Shown here piece after piece: positions 8,719 through 17,289 of a stretch of 64,000 nucleotides of DNA (positions are counted from its first letter, which is position 1; the number at the start of each line of letters is the position of its first letter). Position numbers and translations under genes: made by a program. The notes under the pieces are model-generated. The model had not been told where the DNA came from. It saw only the letters and a program-made list of their open reading frames with translations, and made no database searches. Source of the DNA: Roseomonas sp. (GTDB taxonomy: Bacteria > Pseudomonadota > Alphaproteobacteria > Acetobacterales > Acetobacteraceae). Location: assembly GCA_020249925.1 (NCBI GenBank), contig JADCER010000012.1, positions 248,001 through 312,000 on the forward strand, given 5' to 3'.

Positions 8719-9500
8719 GCGCGCCTGCCGAACCTATGCGCCAACGCATTGTGGAAGAACGCGATGGCGCGGTGCTGATCGTCACTATTGATTGCCCATC
8801 GCGCAAGAATGCCATCGCGCCCGTGCTTCGCACCGCGATGGAGGAGGTAATGGAACGCGCCCATGGCGATGATACGATCCGCGCCATTGTGGTGACGGGC
8901 GCCGAGGGTACTTTCTGCGCCGGCGGCGATATTTCTTCGATGGATATCGACAGTACGCTCGCCGGGCGCGAACGCATGCGCCGCACGCATAAGCTCGTGC
9001 GCCTCATGGCCAAGGGCGGCAAGCCTGTGATCGCGGCAGTCGAAGGCTGGGCAGCGGGTGCGGGCATGGCGGTGGCCTGCGCCTGTGATGTGATTGTGGC
9101 GGCCGAAGATGCGCGCTTCACGGCGGGGTTTCACAAGATTGGCCTGATGTCCGATATGGGCCTGCCGCATTTCCTGCCCGCGCGTGTCGGCATTGGCCGC
9201 GCGCGGCGCATCCTGTTTTTCCATGAGGTGATTGCCGCGCCAGAAGCCGAGCGTATCGGCCTGGTGGATTACGTGGCACCTCCCGGCAAGGCTTTGGAAG
9301 TCGCCCTGGAAAAGGCGCGCTTCCTGGCCGCCGAAGCGCCAGGGCCCATCGCCTTCACCAAGCAAATCTTCGCCGATGGCCTGGATGAGGCTTTGGCGCA
9401 GGAACAAACCTATCAGGCCGCGCTTTTCACGACCGAAGATTTCAAGGAAGGCCGCGCTGCCTTCTTCGCCAAGCGCAAGCCGAATTTCACGGGAGGCTGA
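8715..9500 (+). CDS. Enoyl-CoA hydratase/isomerase family protein
   Basis: 261-residue crotonase-fold enzyme. The CoA/oxyanion region is intact (VVTGAEGTFCAGGDISSMD, about 56-74, and AAVEGWAAGAGMAVACACD, about 108-126). Where enoyl-CoA hydratase has its two catalytic glutamates this protein reads FHKIGLMSDMGL, so neither canonical Glu is in place and an Asp occupies the second site, as in PaaG-like isomerases. It therefore may be an isomerase, a different crotonase activity, or a hydratase with altered acid-base residues. Coupled by a 4-base overlap to the preceding dehydrogenase. Confidence 0.82.
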   Translation: MSAPAEPMRQRIVEERDGAVLIVTIDCPSRKNAIAPVLRTAMEEVMERAHGDDTIRAIVVTGAEGTFCAGGDISSMDIDSTLAGRERMRRTHKLVRLMAKGGKPVIAAVEGWAAGAGMAVACACDVIVAAEDARFTAGFHKIGLMSDMGLPHFLPARVGIGRARRILFFHEVIAAPEAERIGLVDYVAPPGKALEVALEKARFLAAEAPGPIAFTKQIFADGLDEALAQEQTYQAALFTTEDFKEGRAAFFAKRKPNFTGG

Positions 9501-9504
9501 GGAA

Positions 9505-10668
9505 ATGATTGACCCACGCGAAACCCAGGATCTGAACCTGCTGGAAGATGAAATCTTCCGCCTGCATGTGCGCCAATGGATTGAGGCGAATTACCCAGCC
9601 GAATTGCGCAATCCGCCAAAGCGCCTGCATTGGGATGAAAACAAGCCCTGGTATTTCAAGCTGGCGGAAAAGGGCTGGCTTTGCCCCGGCTGGCCGCGCG
9701 AATTTGGCGGGCTTGGGCTTTCACCAGCGAAGCAGATTATTTTCACCGAGGAAATCGAACGCCATGGCTGCGCGCGCACCAATGACCACGGCATTGTCAT
9801 GGTGGGCCCGCTGCTGATCAATCATGGTACGCGCGAACAGCAGCAATTCTTCCTGCCGAAAATTCTCTCTGGCGAACATATCTGGTGCCAGGGCTATTCC
9901 GAACCCAATGCGGGATCGGATTTGGCGGCGCTGCGTACCGAAGCGGTACTGGATGGTGATCATTACGTGGTAAATGGTCAGAAGATTTGGACCACCCTCG
10001 CCATGGATGCCAATTGGTGCTTCCTGCTGGTGCGCACTGACAAGAACGCGAAGAAGCAGGAAGGCATTTCCTTTCTGCTCGTGGATATGAACACGCCCGG
10101 CATCACCGTGAAGCCGATCATCAATCTGGAATATCACGACGAATTCTGTGAGGTATTCTTCGACAATGTCCGCGTGCCCGCGGCCAATCTGGTTGGCACG
10201 CCCAATCGCGGCTGGGATATGGCGAAGGCTTTGCTTTCCTTTGAGCGTATCTATCTCGGCTCACCTCGGCTTTCGGCCTATGCGTTTTCGCGCCTGAAGC
10301 AGCTCGCGGAACGGATGGGCGTTTGGGAAGATGCGGTGTTCCAGGATACCTACGCCAAGCTGCGGCTTGATCTGGAAGATCTGAAATCGCTCTATGGCGT
10401 TTTCGTGGATAAGGTCAGGCGCGGCGAAACGCTCGGCCCCGATGTTTCCATGCTGAAGGTGTTTCAGACAGAACTCTTTCAGCGCATCACCGATACCATG
10501 CTGGAAATCTGTGGCGAAAACGCTGGCTTGCTCGACCCCATGGAAGGCAATCGCAACCTGAACCCAACCGGGCTTTACATTCAGGCGCGGCCTTCGACCA
10601 TATATGGCGGCTCGAATGAAATCCAGCGCAATATCATCAGCAAGAACGTCCTGGCGCTGCCGGGCTAA
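9505..10668 (+). CDS. Acyl-CoA dehydrogenase with catalytic Glu
   Basis: 387-residue flavoprotein. The middle beta domain is complete (WCQGYSEPNAGSDLAALRT at about 132-150; GQKIWTT at about 160-166), and the C-terminal domain ends with the FAD and active-site segment YGGSNEIQRNII near residue 370. The N-terminus begins with a helical domain containing GWLCPGWPREFGGLG, the form seen in steroid- and branched-acid dehydrogenases. Start ATG 9505 follows GGGAGGCTGAGGAA. It probably oxidises an acyl-CoA to the 2-enoyl-CoA, possibly together with the 7648 subunit, passing electrons to ETF (not encoded here). Confidence 0.88.
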   Translation: MIDPRETQDLNLLEDEIFRLHVRQWIEANYPAELRNPPKRLHWDENKPWYFKLAEKGWLCPGWPREFGGLGLSPAKQIIFTEEIERHGCARTNDHGIVMVGPLLINHGTREQQQFFLPKILSGEHIWCQGYSEPNAGSDLAALRTEAVLDGDHYVVNGQKIWTTLAMDANWCFLLVRTDKNAKKQEGISFLLVDMNTPGITVKPIINLEYHDEFCEVFFDNVRVPAANLVGTPNRGWDMAKALLSFERIYLGSPRLSAYAFSRLKQLAERMGVWEDAVFQDTYAKLRLDLEDLKSLYGVFVDKVRRGETLGPDVSMLKVFQTELFQRITDTMLEICGENAGLLDPMEGNRNLNPTGLYIQARPSTIYGGSNEIQRNIISKNVLALPG

Positions 10669-10695
10669 GGCCGCGCAAAAAAGAAGGAAGTGACC

Positions 10696-12093
10696 ATGAG
10701 CGATCTTTGGCGCCTTACCGCAACCGATCTGGCGGCACGCATTCGGTCAAAACAGGTCTCTGCCACGGAAGCGGCGAAGGATGCGCTGGCGCGGCTGGAT
10801 GCGGTGAACCCCAAGATCAATGCCGTAGTGGATCACCGCCCGGCAGAAACACTCGCGGAAGCTGCGCGCATTGATGCCATGATCGCGCGTGGCGAAGATG
10901 CCGGCCCGCTCTCTGGTGTGCCCATCACCATCAAGGTGAATGCGGATCAGCAAGGTTACGCGACGACCAATGGTTTGCGTCTGCAAAAGGATCTGATCGC
11001 GAAGCAGGACAGCCCCGTTGTCGCCAATCTGCGCAAGGCGGGTGCTGTGATTGTTGGGCGGACCAATACGCCGGCCTTTTCGCTCCGCTGGTTCACGCGC
11101 AATTCGCTGCATGGCCATACGAAAAATCCGCGTGACCCAAGCATTACGCCTGGTGGTTCCTCAGGCGGTGCAGGTGCGGCCACCATGGCCGGTATTGGTG
11201 CGATTGGTCATGGCACGGATATTGGCGGTTCCATTCGCTACCCCGCCTATGCCTGCGGCATTCACGGGTTGCGCCCAACGCTTGGGCGTATTCCCGCCTG
11301 GAATGCTTCCGGTGCGGAGCGTCATGTTGGCGGCCAGGTTATGGCGGTCAGCGGGCCGTTGGCGCGCAGCATTGCCGATGTGAAACTCGCTTTCGGCGCC
11401 ATGTGCGCGCGCGATATCCGCGACCCCTGGTGGGTGGACGCCGCCATGGAAGGCCCGCCCGCACCGAAGCGCGCAGCGCTGTGCCTTTCGCCGGACGGCA
11501 TGAAGGTTCAACCCGAGGTGCAAGCCGCTTTGCGTGATGCTGCCCAGCGCCTGGAAGCCGCCGGCTGGACGATTGAGGAAACCGATACACCGCCCTTGCG
11601 TGAACCCGCGCAATTACAAGCCATGCTCTGGCTCGCGGAAAGCCGCCGCGGCCTCAATAGCGCTTTGCATCAGGAAGGTGATCCGGATGCCAGCTTCATC
11701 TTCGCGCAGATGGAAGAACTTTGCCCAACGCCTGATCTGAACAGCTTCATGGATGCGCTGCAGAAGCGTTCCTATTTCGTGCGGCTTTGGATGGAATTCT
11801 TCGAACGCTTCCCGGTGGCGATCACGCCCGTTTCCGGCGAATTACCCTTCCGCGATCAGGAAGATGTTGAAAGCCCAGCTGCCTTCCGCCGCATCATGGA
11901 AGCGCAGCTCACGCAAGTGGGGCTACCGCTCATGGGGCTGCCTGGCCTTACGGTTACCACCAGCACGGTTGGGCGCATTCCCGTTGGTGTGCAATTGCTC
12001 GCGGGCCGCTACCGGGAGGATTTGCTGCTGCAAGCCGGCGCCATGATTGAAGCCGCCGGCGCGCCGATTACGCCGATTGATCCGGTCGGGTGA
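10696..12093 (+). CDS. Amidase signature family hydrolase
   Basis: 465-residue amidase with the whole Ser-cisSer-Lys triad visible: Lys80 in GVPITIK, the cis-Ser in GGSSGG (153-158) and the nucleophile Ser179 in DIGGSIRYPA. Family members hydrolyse amides in the cytoplasm; the substrate is not deducible. Placed last in the rightward run, 27 bases after the dehydrogenase stop, it could supply the free acid that the CoA-activating enzymes then use (inference). ATG 10696 was chosen over GTG 10690 because AAGAAGGAAG at 10681-10690 is then correctly spaced. Confidence 0.88.
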   Translation: MSDLWRLTATDLAARIRSKQVSATEAAKDALARLDAVNPKINAVVDHRPAETLAEAARIDAMIARGEDAGPLSGVPITIKVNADQQGYATTNGLRLQKDLIAKQDSPVVANLRKAGAVIVGRTNTPAFSLRWFTRNSLHGHTKNPRDPSITPGGSSGGAGAATMAGIGAIGHGTDIGGSIRYPAYACGIHGLRPTLGRIPAWNASGAERHVGGQVMAVSGPLARSIADVKLAFGAMCARDIRDPWWVDAAMEGPPAPKRAALCLSPDGMKVQPEVQAALRDAAQRLEAAGWTIEETDTPPLREPAQLQAMLWLAESRRGLNSALHQEGDPDASFIFAQMEELCPTPDLNSFMDALQKRSYFVRLWMEFFERFPVAITPVSGELPFRDQEDVESPAAFRRIMEAQLTQVGLPLMGLPGLTVTTSTVGRIPVGVQLLAGRYREDLLLQAGAMIEAAGAPITPIDPVG

Positions 12094-12107
12094 TCACACC
12101 CGACCGG
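12082..12107. terminator. Perfect 11-bp hairpin shared by two convergent genes
   Basis: CCGGTCGGGTG (12082-12092) pairs perfectly with CACCCGACCGG (12097-12107) around the loop ATCA. The amidase stop codon is in the stem and the convergent gene ends 12 bases beyond it. There is no T-run on either strand, so it is not a textbook intrinsic terminator, but its place between two gene ends makes termination or 3'-end protection the likely role. Confidence 0.6.
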
Positions 12108-12118
12108 CAAGGTATCAA

Positions 12119-12976
12119 TCAGACAATGAAAGCCTTGGCCTTGGCGTCGTAATCGCCATAGCCAAGCGTATCACGCAGTTCCGCCGAAGGCATGGCGCTG
12201 GCTGCTTCCGAAAGCCCGGCTTGCAACGCGGCCAGGCCCGCCTTTATCCCCGCCGCCGCGGGTGAGAGCATCCCGGTCGGGAAAGTGCCGATCTTGAAGC
12301 CAAGCGCTTTGGCTTCCGCTTGCGTCGGCGTGGCGCGCGCCCCACCGGGGGAGAGCACCACAAAGGAAGGCCGCCCCTTGGCCGCCGCAACCGCGCGATG
12401 GATTTCCGCATTATCGGCGGGGCTGTCCAGAAACAGGATATCCGCGCCTTCTTCGACAAACATTTCAATCCGCGCCACGGCTTCATCAATACCGGCGGTC
12501 GGGCGGCAATCCGTGCGCGCCAGAATAAGGATGCCGGATTCCTTCGCTGCCTGCACGGCGGCACGGATTTTCATGCGTGCTTCCCCGCGCGGCAGGCAGG
12601 GCTTGCCGGCAGCGGTCAGCGCGCGTGGCGTGATCTTGTCTTCAATCAGAATGGCGGCGGCCCCGGCGCGGCCATAAGCGCGCACGGTGCGCTGCACATT
12701 CATGGCATTGCCATAGCCATGATCACCATCGGCCAGCACCAGCGTATTCGGCGCCGCACCGCGCACCATGTTGAAACTGTCAAACATCTCCGCGAAGGAA
12801 ATCAAATCGAGGTCCGGCCCGCCCAAGCGGCTTGCGGCAACGCAGGAACCGGACAGAAAGGCGGTGTCAAACCCTGCCGCCGCGGCCATCTTGGCGGAAA
12901 GCCCATCCCATACGGCGGGCATGACAACGAAATCAGGCTTGGCAAGCAAGGCGCGCATTCTCTCAGGCGGGGTCAT
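12119..12976 (-). CDS. Isocitrate lyase/PEP mutase superfamily enzyme
   Basis: 285-residue TIM-barrel protein. It has the family's Mg-binding segment ADGDHGYGN (82-90) and the loop AILIEDKITPRAL (108-120), where isocitrate lyase and 2-methylisocitrate lyase carry KKCGH. That lyase Cys motif is absent here (ITPRALTAAGKPCLPR instead), so the protein resembles the carboxyvinyl-carboxyphosphonate phosphorylmutase/oxaloacetate decarboxylase group. Probable reaction: C-C bond cleavage of an alpha-hydroxy or oxo acid. Start ATG 12976 follows AAGGAAACATC. The gene stands alone, convergent to the amidase; a much longer reading to 13603 crosses a divergent gene and is rejected. Confidence 0.8.
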   Translation of the reverse strand: MTPPERMRALLAKPDFVVMPAVWDGLSAKMAAAAGFDTAFLSGSCVAASRLGGPDLDLISFAEMFDSFNMVRGAAPNTLVLADGDHGYGNAMNVQRTVRAYGRAGAAAILIEDKITPRALTAAGKPCLPRGEARMKIRAAVQAAKESGILILARTDCRPTAGIDEAVARIEMFVEEGADILFLDSPADNAEIHRAVAAAKGRPSFVVLSPGGARATPTQAEAKALGFKIGTFPTGMLSPAAAGIKAGLAALQAGLSEAASAMPSAELRDTLGYGDYDAKAKAFIV

Positions 12977-13105
12977 GATGTTTCCTTGATCAAGGTGAAG
13001 ATGCGCCACGCTAGATCGGATTGCGCGCGTCACCAAGGGCCGCACCTTGTCGCCTGGAACCCTGCCGCCTAGGCTTTCGTTCAAGAAACGCCCTGAGGAT
13101 CCGCC

Positions 13106-13948
13106 ATGCCGATCATTGACGCGCAAGTTCATGCCTATGAACGCAACCACCCCGGCCGGCCTTGGCATGCGGTGCTGCATGGCCCGCCTGAAGTGACAGG
13201 CGCTGACATGGTCAAGGCCATGGATGCCGTTGGCGTGGATGGCGCGATCCTGGTTTCCGCCTTCACCATGTATCGCTTTGACGCGAGCTATGCGGTTTCT
13301 GTCCGCAATACCTATCCTGATCGTTTCGCATTGATAAAACCGGTTGATCCCAATGATCCGGCGGTGGCTGACACCATCGCCGATTGGCAGGCCACCCCTG
13401 GCGCCGTTGGCATTCGCATCATGATGCGCGGTGATGTTTCCGCCGATCCCGCCGATCCCGGCATCAATCATGTGCTGGCAACGGCTGCGAAGCGTGACCT
13501 GCCGGTCAATCTGCTCTGCTGGGGCAGGCTTGATCAGGTGCATGAATTGGCGCGGCGCAATCCGAATACGCGGCTCGTGATTGATCACCTCGGCCTGCAA
13601 CAACCCTTCGAGCCGCCACGGATGGAAAACGGCTTTGCCGAATTGCCGAAGCTGCTGGCGCTTGCGGCCTTTCCCAATATCGTCGTGAAAATCACCGGCG
13701 CCTGTACGCTATCGCGTGGTGAATATCCCTACGCCGATATCTGGGAACCGCTCGCGCGCATATTCGATGCCTTTGGTTTGCAGCGCTGCCTTTGGGGCAC
13801 GGATTGGACGCGCGCGGTGGAGTTGATGACCTATGCTGAGGGCGTGGATGCCTTCCTGAAATCGGATCGGCTTTCGGATAGTGATCGCGCCATGCTGATG
13901 GGGGAGGCCACAGCCCGCACCTATCGCTGGTCTCCCGGCAGGAAATAA
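13106..13948 (+). CDS. Amidohydrolase 2 family (TIM-barrel) hydrolase or decarboxylase
   Basis: 280-residue metal-dependent TIM-barrel protein of the ACMSD/LigI-like amidohydrolase 2 group. The N-terminal strand carries IIDAQVHAYE (3-12) as the metal/substrate site, with RLVIDHLGLQQP near 153-164 and the terminal-strand segment LWGTDWTRAV near 231-240 supplying the conserved Asp. Family reactions include lactone hydrolysis and decarboxylation; the substrate is not known. It is divergent from the PEP-mutase family gene, 129 bases apart, and precedes an MFS carrier in the same direction, so the pair may be uptake plus first hydrolysis step (inference). Confidence 0.8.
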   Translation: MPIIDAQVHAYERNHPGRPWHAVLHGPPEVTGADMVKAMDAVGVDGAILVSAFTMYRFDASYAVSVRNTYPDRFALIKPVDPNDPAVADTIADWQATPGAVGIRIMMRGDVSADPADPGINHVLATAAKRDLPVNLLCWGRLDQVHELARRNPNTRLVIDHLGLQQPFEPPRMENGFAELPKLLALAAFPNIVVKITGACTLSRGEYPYADIWEPLARIFDAFGLQRCLWGTDWTRAVELMTYAEGVDAFLKSDRLSDSDRAMLMGEATARTYRWSPGRK

Positions 13949-14009
13949 CCCCTGGCGCGGCGCCGGCAAAACTGTCAGCCTGCACCTAAACACGCCGAGG
14001 AAACCCAGA

Positions 14010-14036
14010 ATGAGCCGACGCTATCATGATGCGTGA
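14010..14036 (+). other. Eight-codon leader reading frame overlapping the MFS start
   Basis: An ATG at 14010 with a good upstream GAGGAAA opens an 8-codon frame (MSRRYHDA) that stops at 14034-14036. The MFS gene's candidate ATGs at 14026 and 14029 lie inside it, in another frame, and have no ribosome site of their own. Either the leader couples translation, or one base is wrong in the assembly and the MFS gene really starts at 14010. Confidence 0.35.
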
Positions 14037-15246
14037 CAGCCGCTTGGATGGCCGCGCTGCCTGGACACGTTTGGCGATTGCACTGCTGATCAGCATGATC
14101 GGCAGCGCGCCGATGTGGACCGTGGTGGTGGTGCTGCCCGCCGTGCAAGCGGAATTCGGCACGCTCCGCGCTGGTGCTGCGCTGCCTTACACCATGACCA
14201 TGGTGGGCTTCGTGGTGGGTGGCGTACTGATGGGCAAGCTATCGGACCGCTTCGGCGTCATGGTGCCGGTGCTGATTGGCGCGACCTCCATTGGGCTTGG
14301 CGGCATCGCGACCTATTTCGCACCGAGCCTTTTCACCTTCGGTCTTGCCTATGGCGTGTTATTCAGTTGCTTTGGCGCGGCGGCGGTGTTCAGCCCCCTC
14401 ATTGCCGATGTCTCGCTTTGGTTTGAAAAGCGCCGCGGTATTGCCATGGCACTGGCCGCATCCGGGAATTACTTCGCCGGCACCTTCTGGCCGACGTTGC
14501 TGCAATGGGGCATTTCCACCATTGGCTGGCGTCAGGCGCATCTGATCATGGGGATTGCGAGTTTCATCACCCTGGTGCCGCTGGCATTTTTGCTGCGCAC
14601 GCGTGCGCCCATGCCGGCGCCAGCCGCGCCTGGCATCATTGCGCCGCGCAATCCCATGGCGCTGGGGCTTCCGCCGAATGTCTTGCAGACACTGATCATC
14701 CTGGCCGGCATCACCTGCTGCATCGCCATGGCCATGCCGCAGGTGCATATCGTTGCCTATTGCGTGGATCTTGGTTTCGGCGCAGCGCGCGGCGCGCAAA
14801 TGCTCTCCGTCATGCTCGCGAGCGGCATCGCTTCGCGCCTGATATTTGGCTTTATCATGGATCGTATTGGTGGCGTCAGAACGCTCGTGCTCGCTTCCTT
14901 GTTGCAAGGTGTGGCACTGCTGATGTTCCTGCCCTCTGATGGGCTGACTGCGCTGTTCCTGGTGTCCTTCATGTTCGGCCTGTTCCAGGGCGGGCTGGTG
15001 CCCTGCTACGCGATGATCGTGCGTGAGAATTTCCCACCATCAGAAGCTGGCAGCCGCGTTGGCATGGCGCTGTCTTCCACCATGGTCGGTATGGCGGTGG
15101 GCGGCTGGATGGCGGGGGCGCTGTTTGACGCAACCGGCGGCTATACGGCTGCGATGCTGAACGGCATTGCGTGGAATCTCGTCAATCTTTCCATCGCGCT
15201 TTGGCTGATGTGGCGGCTTAACCGTCGTCAACAGGCCTTCGCGTAA
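14026..15246 (+). CDS. MFS transporter
   Basis: 406-residue inner-membrane carrier with about 12 hydrophobic segments. Motif A between helices 2 and 3 reads GKLSDRFGVMVPV (about 71-83), and its second-half counterpart FIMDRIGGVRTLV is near 276-288. The layout resembles oxalate/formate or monocarboxylate-type MFS proteins, but no substrate can be named. It follows the amidohydrolase gene by 77 bases. Its start region is unusual because the best ribosome binding site belongs to an overlapping 8-codon frame at 14010. Confidence 0.85.
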   Translation: MMRDSRLDGRAAWTRLAIALLISMIGSAPMWTVVVVLPAVQAEFGTLRAGAALPYTMTMVGFVVGGVLMGKLSDRFGVMVPVLIGATSIGLGGIATYFAPSLFTFGLAYGVLFSCFGAAAVFSPLIADVSLWFEKRRGIAMALAASGNYFAGTFWPTLLQWGISTIGWRQAHLIMGIASFITLVPLAFLLRTRAPMPAPAAPGIIAPRNPMALGLPPNVLQTLIILAGITCCIAMAMPQVHIVAYCVDLGFGAARGAQMLSVMLASGIASRLIFGFIMDRIGGVRTLVLASLLQGVALLMFLPSDGLTALFLVSFMFGLFQGGLVPCYAMIVRENFPPSEAGSRVGMALSSTMVGMAVGGWMAGALFDATGGYTAAMLNGIAWNLVNLSIALWLMWRLNRRQQAFA

Positions 15247-15266
15247 ACCGGCAAGAAACCTCCGCC

Positions 15267-15653
15267 TCAGCCAATCCTCTCCCAATACAATTCCAATTGC
15301 TGCATGGCGCCATCCACCATGCGTGGTGGCGGCTTCAGCCAAACGCCAGCACCTTCCGCGCGCACCTGGCGGACCTGATCGCCACCAATCCGCTCGGCCA
15401 GATTGCTGTCATCAACGCGCGTGATCAGCGTTTGACCATCAAAGGTATAATTGCCCGTATAGGCGGACCAGAAGCGCTTCACGCCAGGCGGCAGCACCGC
15501 CCGGCCATCACCCGTCGCGGCCTGCATGCGCTTCGGGCCAAATTGCACAATGCCGGTTGGCTCCGGCCCATATTGGTGATGTTCCAGCGGTTGGCCTGCC
15601 GCGTCGGTGGCGCGCACGCGCAGCAATTGCCAGGTGCCAAGCAGGGAAATCAT
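15267..15653 (-). CDS. Lipocalin-like domain protein
   Basis: 128-residue protein that matches the lipocalin-like domain pattern: an opening [10 protein letters not shown] (4-13), then alternating strands with [22 protein letters not shown] and a closing ELYWERIG. Similar proteins are single small beta-barrels of unknown ligand. No signal peptide is visible, so it is likely cytoplasmic. It is the last gene of a leftward operon, 10 bases after the GMC oxidoreductase stop, which suggests a role with that enzyme's substrate, but this is inference. Confidence 0.7.
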   Translation of the reverse strand: MISLLGTWQLLRVRATDAAGQPLEHHQYGPEPTGIVQFGPKRMQAATGDGRAVLPPGVKRFWSAYTGNYTFDGQTLITRVDDSNLAERIGGDQVRQVRAEGAGVWLKPPPRMVDGAMQQLELYWERIG

Positions 15654-15663
15654 TTCCGTCCTT

Positions 15664-17289
15664 TCAGGCTGCCGCCCGAGCGTCTTCCAGAATCATCGCC
15701 GCCGCTTTCTCACCAATCATGATGGAAGGCGCATTGGTATTGCCCGCGACCACGGATGGCATGATGGAAGCATCCGCCACGCGCAGCCCCGCCACGCCGT
15801 GCACGCGAAGTTGCGGGTCAACCACGCTATTGCTGCCAATACCCATGGCGCAGCTGCTGGATGGGTGGTGATTTGTCGTGCCGGTTTCGCGCACGAAGCG
15901 TTCCATATCGGCTTCACTTTCCATGGCATTGCCCGGCACCAATTCCCCAAGCGCAAAGGGCTTCAATGCTGGTTGTTCCACCAACCGCCGCACCAGCTTT
16001 ATGCCATTCAGCATCGCACGCATATCATAATCGGTCGCGAGAAAACCGAAGGTAATCGCCGGTGCTGCGAAGGGATCAGGGCTTGCCAGCCTGACCGTGC
16101 CGCGCCCTTCGGGCGCCAGATGCACCGGGCTTAGCGTGAAGCCCGAAAAAGGATGCGGAATGACACCTTTTTTGGAGCGTTCAAGCGTGCTCCATTCCAG
16201 CAGATTGATCTGCAAATCCGGCTGTTCCAGGCGCGGGTCGGATCTGGTCAATATCCCCGTGCGCACGGCATTCACCGCCATGGGGCCGCTGCGAAACAAG
16301 CCATATTGCAGGGCAGCGGCAATTTTGCGCGGCCAGCTATTTTCCAGATCATTGAAGGTGAGCGGTTTGGCGCAACGCCACATCAGATAGACGCAGAAAT
16401 GATCATGCAGATTGGCACCAACCGCCGGCATATCGCGCAGCACCGGAATGCCCATTTCCTGCAAATGCTCCGCTGGTCCCAACCCGGAAAGCTGCAATAA
16501 TTGCGGGGACCCGTAGGCACCGCCGGAGACAATAACCTCTCGCCGCGCGCGCACGCGTTTAAGGCCGCTGGGATCACGATACTCCACGCCAATGGCGCGG
16601 CCTTCTTCCAGAACAATGCGTGTCGCATGGGCATTGGTGCGAATATCAAGATTGGCGCGCCCCTTCGCGGGCGCCAGATAGGCGCGCGCCGAACTCCACC
16701 GCCGATTGGCGCTGGTAGTGGATTGATAATAGCCCGTGCCTTCCTGAATCTTGCCATTGAAATCCGGGTTGCGCGGAATGCCGGCCTGTTCGGCGGCGCT
16801 GATCATAGCCTCCGTCAATTCCGTCGTGCCAGTGTGGTCCGAGACATTGAGCGGCCCACCAACACCATGGAATTCATCCGCGCCGCGCGTCTGGTTTTCG
16901 CTTTTTTTGAAGAAGGGCAGGACGGAATCGTAATCCCAGCCCGTGCAGCCGCGCTGGCGCCATGAATCATAATCGCGCGGATTGCCGCGCATATAGACCA
17001 TGCCATTGATGGAACTTGTCCCACCCAGGGTCTTGCCGCGCGGTACAAAGAACTTGCGATCATTCAATTGCTTCTGCGGCTGGCTTTCAAAGCACCAATT
17101 GATCGCCGGATTGGCATAGACTTTCGCAAAACCAAGCGGAATATGGATCCAGGGGTTGCGATCCGGTGGCCCGGCTTCCAGCAGGCACACGGTATAACGT
17201 CCATCTTCCGAAAGCCGCGCCGCTACCGCCGCCCCTGCGGAACCGGCGCCGGAGACAACAAAGTCAAATACCCCGGCTTCTTCGGTCAT
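15664..17289 (-). CDS. GMC-family FAD alcohol/choline dehydrogenase-like oxidoreductase
   Basis: 541-residue flavoprotein. The N-terminal dinucleotide-binding motif [16 protein letters not shown] is at 14-29, the first GMC signature [14 protein letters not shown] near 88-101, and the C-terminal active-site region [13 protein letters not shown] near 465-477, followed by [21 protein letters not shown], in which the conserved catalytic His/Asn pair lies. It oxidises an alcohol to an aldehyde; choline is only one possible substrate and no betaine aldehyde dehydrogenase is nearby. Its ATG overlaps the stop of the upstream deaminase-like gene by 4 bases. Confidence 0.87.
   Translation of the reverse strand: MTEEAGVFDFVVSGAGSAGAAVAARLSEDGRYTVCLLEAGPPDRNPWIHIPLGFAKVYANPAINWCFESQPQKQLNDRKFFVPRGKTLGGTSSINGMVYMRGNPRDYDSWRQRGCTGWDYDSVLPFFKKSENQTRGADEFHGVGGPLNVSDHTGTTELTEAMISAAEQAGIPRNPDFNGKIQEGTGYYQSTTSANRRWSSARAYLAPAKGRANLDIRTNAHATRIVLEEGRAIGVEYRDPSGLKRVRARREVIVSGGAYGSPQLLQLSGLGPAEHLQEMGIPVLRDMPAVGANLHDHFCVYLMWRCAKPLTFNDLENSWPRKIAAALQYGLFRSGPMAVNAVRTGILTRSDPRLEQPDLQINLLEWSTLERSKKGVIPHPFSGFTLSPVHLAPEGRGTVRLASPDPFAAPAITFGFLATDYDMRAMLNGIKLVRRLVEQPALKPFALGELVPGNAMESEADMERFVRETGTTNHHPSSSCAMGIGSNSVVDPQLRVHGVAGLRVADASIMPSVVAGNTNAPSIMIGEKAAAMILEDARAAA

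Noticed and set aside
12977-13603. N-terminal extension of the PEP-mutase family gene
   Set aside because: It would overlap the divergent amidohydrolase gene; the family N-terminus and AAGGAAAC ribosome site support the start at 12976.
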